Shown here: in pieces, positions 42,161 through 44,832 of the stretch
How the letters are laid out: each line of letters opens with the position of its first letter
How positions within the stretch are numbered: the first letter of the stretch is position 1
DNA from: Bacteroidota bacterium
GTDB taxonomy: Bacteria > Bacteroidota > Bacteroidia > Bacteroidales > GCA-2748055
Assembly: GCA_020047715.1 (NCBI GenBank)
Contig: JAIFNN010000020.1
Coordinates: forward strand, 1-44,832
Direction of reading: 5' to 3'
DNA length: 44,832 nt
Program-made: the position numbers and the translations under genes
Notes under the pieces: generated by a model
Seen by the model: only the letters and a program-made list of their open reading frames with translations
Database searches by the model: none
Told to the model about the DNA's origin: nothing

Positions 42161-43951
42161 TTACTCAACGCCTCCCTTATCCACCGAATAGATTTCTTCC
42201 ATCATGTTCTTGTATTTTTCAGTCAGAACTTTTCTTTTCAGTTTCAGGGTTGGTGACAGCTCGCCCGTTTGGGGTGTCCACTCTTCCACAACCAGTCTGA
42301 AACGTTTGATCTGCTCGGTAAGGCCAATGTTTTTATTCATTTCATTGACTTCTTTCTGGATCCTGGCAATGGTAAGCGGATTGGAAATAAGGTCGAGGTT
42401 GTCGCGGAATTTGATCCCGTGCATGCCAGCCCAGTTATGAAGGAATTCGTAGTTCGGGGAAATCAGGGCGCTGGCAAATTTTTCGTTTTCACCGATTACC
42501 ATAAGATTTTCAATGAAAAAAGATTCTTTAAGTTTGTTTTCTATCACTTGGGGAGCAATGTATTTTCCGCTGCTGAGTTTAAAGATCTCTTTTTTCCTGT
42601 CGGTGATTTTGAGGTATTTTCCATCTTCAAAAATCCCGATATCGCCAGTGTGAAACCATCCGTCTTTATCGATTACCTCGGCGGTTAGTTCAGGGGCTTT
42701 ATAGTATCCCAACATCAGATTTGGCCCTTTGCACAGAATTTCCCCGTCTTCTGCTATTTTCACTTCAACATCTTCCATAACGGTACCGACGGTTCCGAAT
42801 TTTATTTCGTTTTTTGTGAGGTTGTTTACTGAGATAACGGGGGATGTCTCGGTTAGGCCATAACCCTCGAGTACTTTCATATCAGCGGCCCAGAAAATTC
42901 TTGCAAGACGTGATTGGAGAGCTGCCCCGCCGGAAACAATAATCTCGACATTATTACCAAGACCCTCCTTCCATTTAGAGAAGATAAGCTTACGGGCAAT
43001 TTTCAGTCGGAGGTTATACCATGCACTTCTATTTACGACGTCGAATTTAAGTCCCAGGTTCACAGCCCAAAAGAAAATCTGTTTTTTCAGGTATGGGAGG
43101 TCCTTGCCCTTTCCGATAATTCTGTCGTAGACCCTTTCCAAAAGACGGGGCACACTATTGAAAACATGGGGTTTTACATCTTTCAGGTCCTGAACAATAG
43201 TACCCATACTTTCAGCATAATAAATGCTTAATCCTTTATATTGGAAATGATAATTCACCATCCGTTCATACACATGGCTTATGGGTAAAAACGACAATAC
43301 CCGGTGGTTATGGTTCAGGTGGTGTACTTTGGCAGTAGTTATGAAATTGCTGACAAGGTTTTTGTGCGATAACATAACACCTTTTGGGAAGCCCGTTGTT
43401 CCCGATGTATAGATCAGGGTTACCAAATCATCCGGTAGAATGGATGCTTTTATTTCAATTAGCTTTTCTTTGTATTCGGCCTCTTTCTTTTTGCCCAGCT
43501 CGAGTATTTCTTTCCAGCTCTTTGCTCCTTCAACCGCGTCGAAAGTATAAATTTCTTTTATAGAAGGCGCACCCTCTACAATGGGTTTGATTTTCGAGAA
43601 AAGTTGTTTGTCGGAAACTATAACCAACTTCGGCTGTGCATGGTTGAGGATATAATCATAATCCTCTTTGCTTATTGTAGGATAAATAGGAACATGAACA
43701 ACTCCAGCCTGACTCAAGGCCATATCAATTATGTTCCATTCCGGCCTGTTGTTCGAAATGGTTGCAACCATATCTCCCTTCTCAAGACCAAGAGCAAGAA
43801 TGCCAAAACTAACCCATTCCGATTGTTGGATATAATCTCTTGTTGACCATTTAACCCATTGGCCATTTTCTTTGCCAGCCAATGCATCATCTTTCTGAAG
43901 GTATAGTTCATGGTATCGTTCAAGGAGATCAAATGTTCTTTTTACTTCCAT
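42161..43951 (-). CDS. long-chain fatty acid-CoA ligase
   Basis: This is an AMP-forming acyl-CoA synthetase of 596 residues from the ATG at 43951. It activates fatty acids with ATP and CoA. The ATP-binding motif TLIYTSGTTGFPKGVMLSH, the EGYGLTETSP motif, DGWFHTGDIG and ITDRKKEIFKLSSGKYIAP are intact. The long-chain (FAA1/FadD15-like) type is indicated by the GKYIAPQVIENKL region and the FAxALI end. A longer frame starts at 43975, but the promoter box at 43973-43980 overlaps it, so the shorter start is right. It is peripheral to the membrane. Confidence 0.93.
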   Translation of the reverse strand: MEVKRTFDLLERYHELYLQKDDALAGKENGQWVKWSTRDYIQQSEWVSFGILALGLEKGDMVATISNNRPEWNIIDMALSQAGVVHVPIYPTISKEDYDYILNHAQPKLVIVSDKQLFSKIKPIVEGAPSIKEIYTFDAVEGAKSWKEILELGKKKEAEYKEKLIEIKASILPDDLVTLIYTSGTTGFPKGVMLSHKNLVSNFITTAKVHHLNHNHRVLSFLPISHVYERMVNYHFQYKGLSIYYAESMGTIVQDLKDVKPHVFNSVPRLLERVYDRIIGKGKDLPYLKKQIFFWAVNLGLKFDVVNRSAWYNLRLKIARKLIFSKWKEGLGNNVEIIVSGGAALQSRLARIFWAADMKVLEGYGLTETSPVISVNNLTKNEIKFGTVGTVMEDVEVKIAEDGEILCKGPNLMLGYYKAPELTAEVIDKDGWFHTGDIGIFEDGKYLKITDRKKEIFKLSSGKYIAPQVIENKLKESFFIENLMVIGENEKFASALISPNYEFLHNWAGMHGIKFRDNLDLISNPLTIARIQKEVNEMNKNIGLTEQIKRFRLVVEEWTPQTGELSPTLKLKRKVLTEKYKNMMEEIYSVDKGGVE

Positions 43952-44387
43952 GTCGGTAGGTTTTAGTGTGACCAAATATAATAATATTTCAATTCAAGAA
44001 ATCGAATGCAAATTTTTAAGCACTGATAATCAGCATGAGAAAACTATTTAACAATCACAAAAACAGATTAATACATTGTTTTATTTTTTTGTTGGAATTC
44101 GAATTGTTTTTTATTACGCAAGAAATAGTGCGCTATTATTGAATGGAATAAAGGTAGCTACTTTCACTTTCTATTTAAAAAGTTACAATTGTCATATTGA
44201 GTTAATAAGTAAAGATTTTTGAACTCAAAGTATATCCTTGTTTGCGGAAAGATTTTATATAGCGATGAACTGAACAATCATAAATTTTTCTTGTTGAATT
44301 GATACCTATATAAATAGGTCTTGTTCAACTTATATTATAACCTGGATTATTAGTTTTTCATTTAAACTCCTATTTTTCTATATCTCT
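43952..44387. other. divergent intergenic region
   Basis: These 436 AT-rich bases separate the acyl-CoA ligase gene and the divergent ChaN-family gene. They hold the ligase promoter (43973-43980) and a poor TAGTTTTT box at 44351-44358, 29 bases before the other start. I see a short perfect palindrome AATTCGAATT near 44097 but no RNA gene, terminator or supported reading frame. Confidence 0.45.
43973..43980 (-). promoter_or_regulatory. -7 box (TATATTTG) for the acyl-CoA ligase gene
   Basis: On the minus strand TATATTTG matches TAnnTTTG and ends 21 bases before the ATG at 43951. It overlaps the alternative ATG at 43975 and so rules that start out. Confidence 0.6.
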
Positions 44388-44832
44388 ATGAAACTTTTCC
44401 TTGCCTGCAATCTAGTTTTCATCCTATCTGCTTCCCTTTTGGCGCAGGATAAACCTGACTATAAACTCTTTACTTCAAACGGAAAAGAAGTGAAATGGAC
44501 TAAAATGACCAAAGTTCTTACGGCTTCCGATATGGTTTTTTTTGGGGAGTTGCATAACAATGCCATTGCTCACTGGCTTCAGTACGAGCTTTTGGTTGAG
44601 CTTTTTAAAGTACATGACAGCTCACTCGTAATCGGTGCAGAGATGTTTGAATCGGATAATCAGCTTGCCTTGAATGAATATTTGCTCGGGAACATTGATG
44701 AGGAGCAACTGGAACAAGAAGCCCGGCTCTGGAAAAATTTTAATACCGATTACAAACCCTTGGTCGATTTTGCCAAAGAGAACAAAATTCCGTTTGTTGC
44801 CACAAATGTTCCCCGAAGGTATGCAAGTGCTG
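44388..44832 (+). CDS. ChaN-family protein, heme-uptake-like (3' end outside window)
   Basis: This is the first 148 codons of a gene that runs off the right edge. It begins with a signal peptide (MKLFLACNLVFILSASLLAQ). The ChaN (DUF399) family is recognised by MVFFGELHNNAIAHWLQYEL, IGAEMFESDNQLALNEYL and FVATNVPRRYAS. The GELHNN and AEMFE pair are the family's hallmark histidine and glutamate positions. Campylobacter ChaN binds heme; the role here is inferred from that. It is predicted to be exported. The rest of the gene is not visible. Confidence 0.85.
   Translation, partial: MKLFLACNLVFILSASLLAQDKPDYKLFTSNGKEVKWTKMTKVLTASDMVFFGELHNNAIAHWLQYELLVELFKVHDSSLVIGAEMFESDNQLALNEYLLGNIDEEQLEQEARLWKNFNTDYKPLVDFAKENKIPFVATNVPRRYASA

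Noticed and set aside
43952-43975. Upstream start of the acyl-CoA ligase
   Set aside because: The -7 box at 43973-43980 overlaps that ATG, so transcription would begin after it.

Overview
The window looks like a chromosomal segment of a Bacteroidota genome, most likely order Bacteroidales or a close relative, in a contig with no visible rRNA, tRNA, prophage or integrase. The pointers are: promoter boxes of the TAnnTTTG type just upstream of many starts instead of clear Shine-Dalgarno sites; a type IX secretion Plug-type protein (DUF5103); TPR/PD40/OmpA envelope proteins; a Na+-translocating NADH:quinone reductase (nqrABCDEF) with apbE; the futalosine menaquinone pathway (mqnB, mqnD); a fused E1 alpha/beta ketoacid dehydrogenase; and the ADP-heptose genes rfaD and gmhB of a Gram-negative LPS.

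Layout. 1-4.5 kb: the end of an alpha/beta hydrolase, folE and a PTPS-family gene on the minus strand, the overlapping mqnB-mqnD pair, and rfaD. 4.5-9 kb: an unrecognised polytopic membrane protein, a 15-unit 8-bp tandem repeat, a CNNM/CBS transporter lacking its usual C-terminal domain, and the Plug-type protein. 9-17 kb: nqrABCDEF, apbE, and two convergent small Cys-rich membrane proteins resembling the Nqr maturation factor NqrM. 17-21 kb: fused E1 and an NhaC-type Na+/H+ antiporter. 21-26 kb: yqgE, then a tight minus-strand operon amn-holA-rhomboid-gmhB, a stand-alone PD-(D/E)xK nuclease-like gene divergent from it, and a GNAT acetyltransferase. 26-34 kb: three tandem paralogues with an N-terminal TPR and PD40 propeller but three different C-termini (short beta domain; OmpA; CRD plus Ig-like domain plus ten 66-residue helical repeats plus C-terminal membrane anchor). 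34-45 kb: a GT2 fused to a degenerate sugar-transferase module, lysA, recR, a Na+/solute symporter, an antitoxin with a truncated RelE toxin remnant, a GT39-like membrane glycosyltransferase with a jelly-roll tail, a long-chain acyl-CoA ligase, and the start of a ChaN-family gene.

How the genes fit together. Menaquinone made through futalosine would be the electron acceptor of Nqr. ApbE attaches FMN to NqrB and NqrC, and NqrM-like proteins would help supply the NqrD/NqrE iron centre. The sodium gradient made by Nqr could be used by the NhaC antiporter and the solute symporter. rfaD and gmhB supply ADP-heptose for LPS. The best candidate for an undescribed system is the three-gene TPR/PD40 cluster at 25961-33816. 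One member is predicted to hold peptidoglycan through OmpA. Another is predicted to be anchored in a membrane at its C-terminus and to carry a long helical repeat array.
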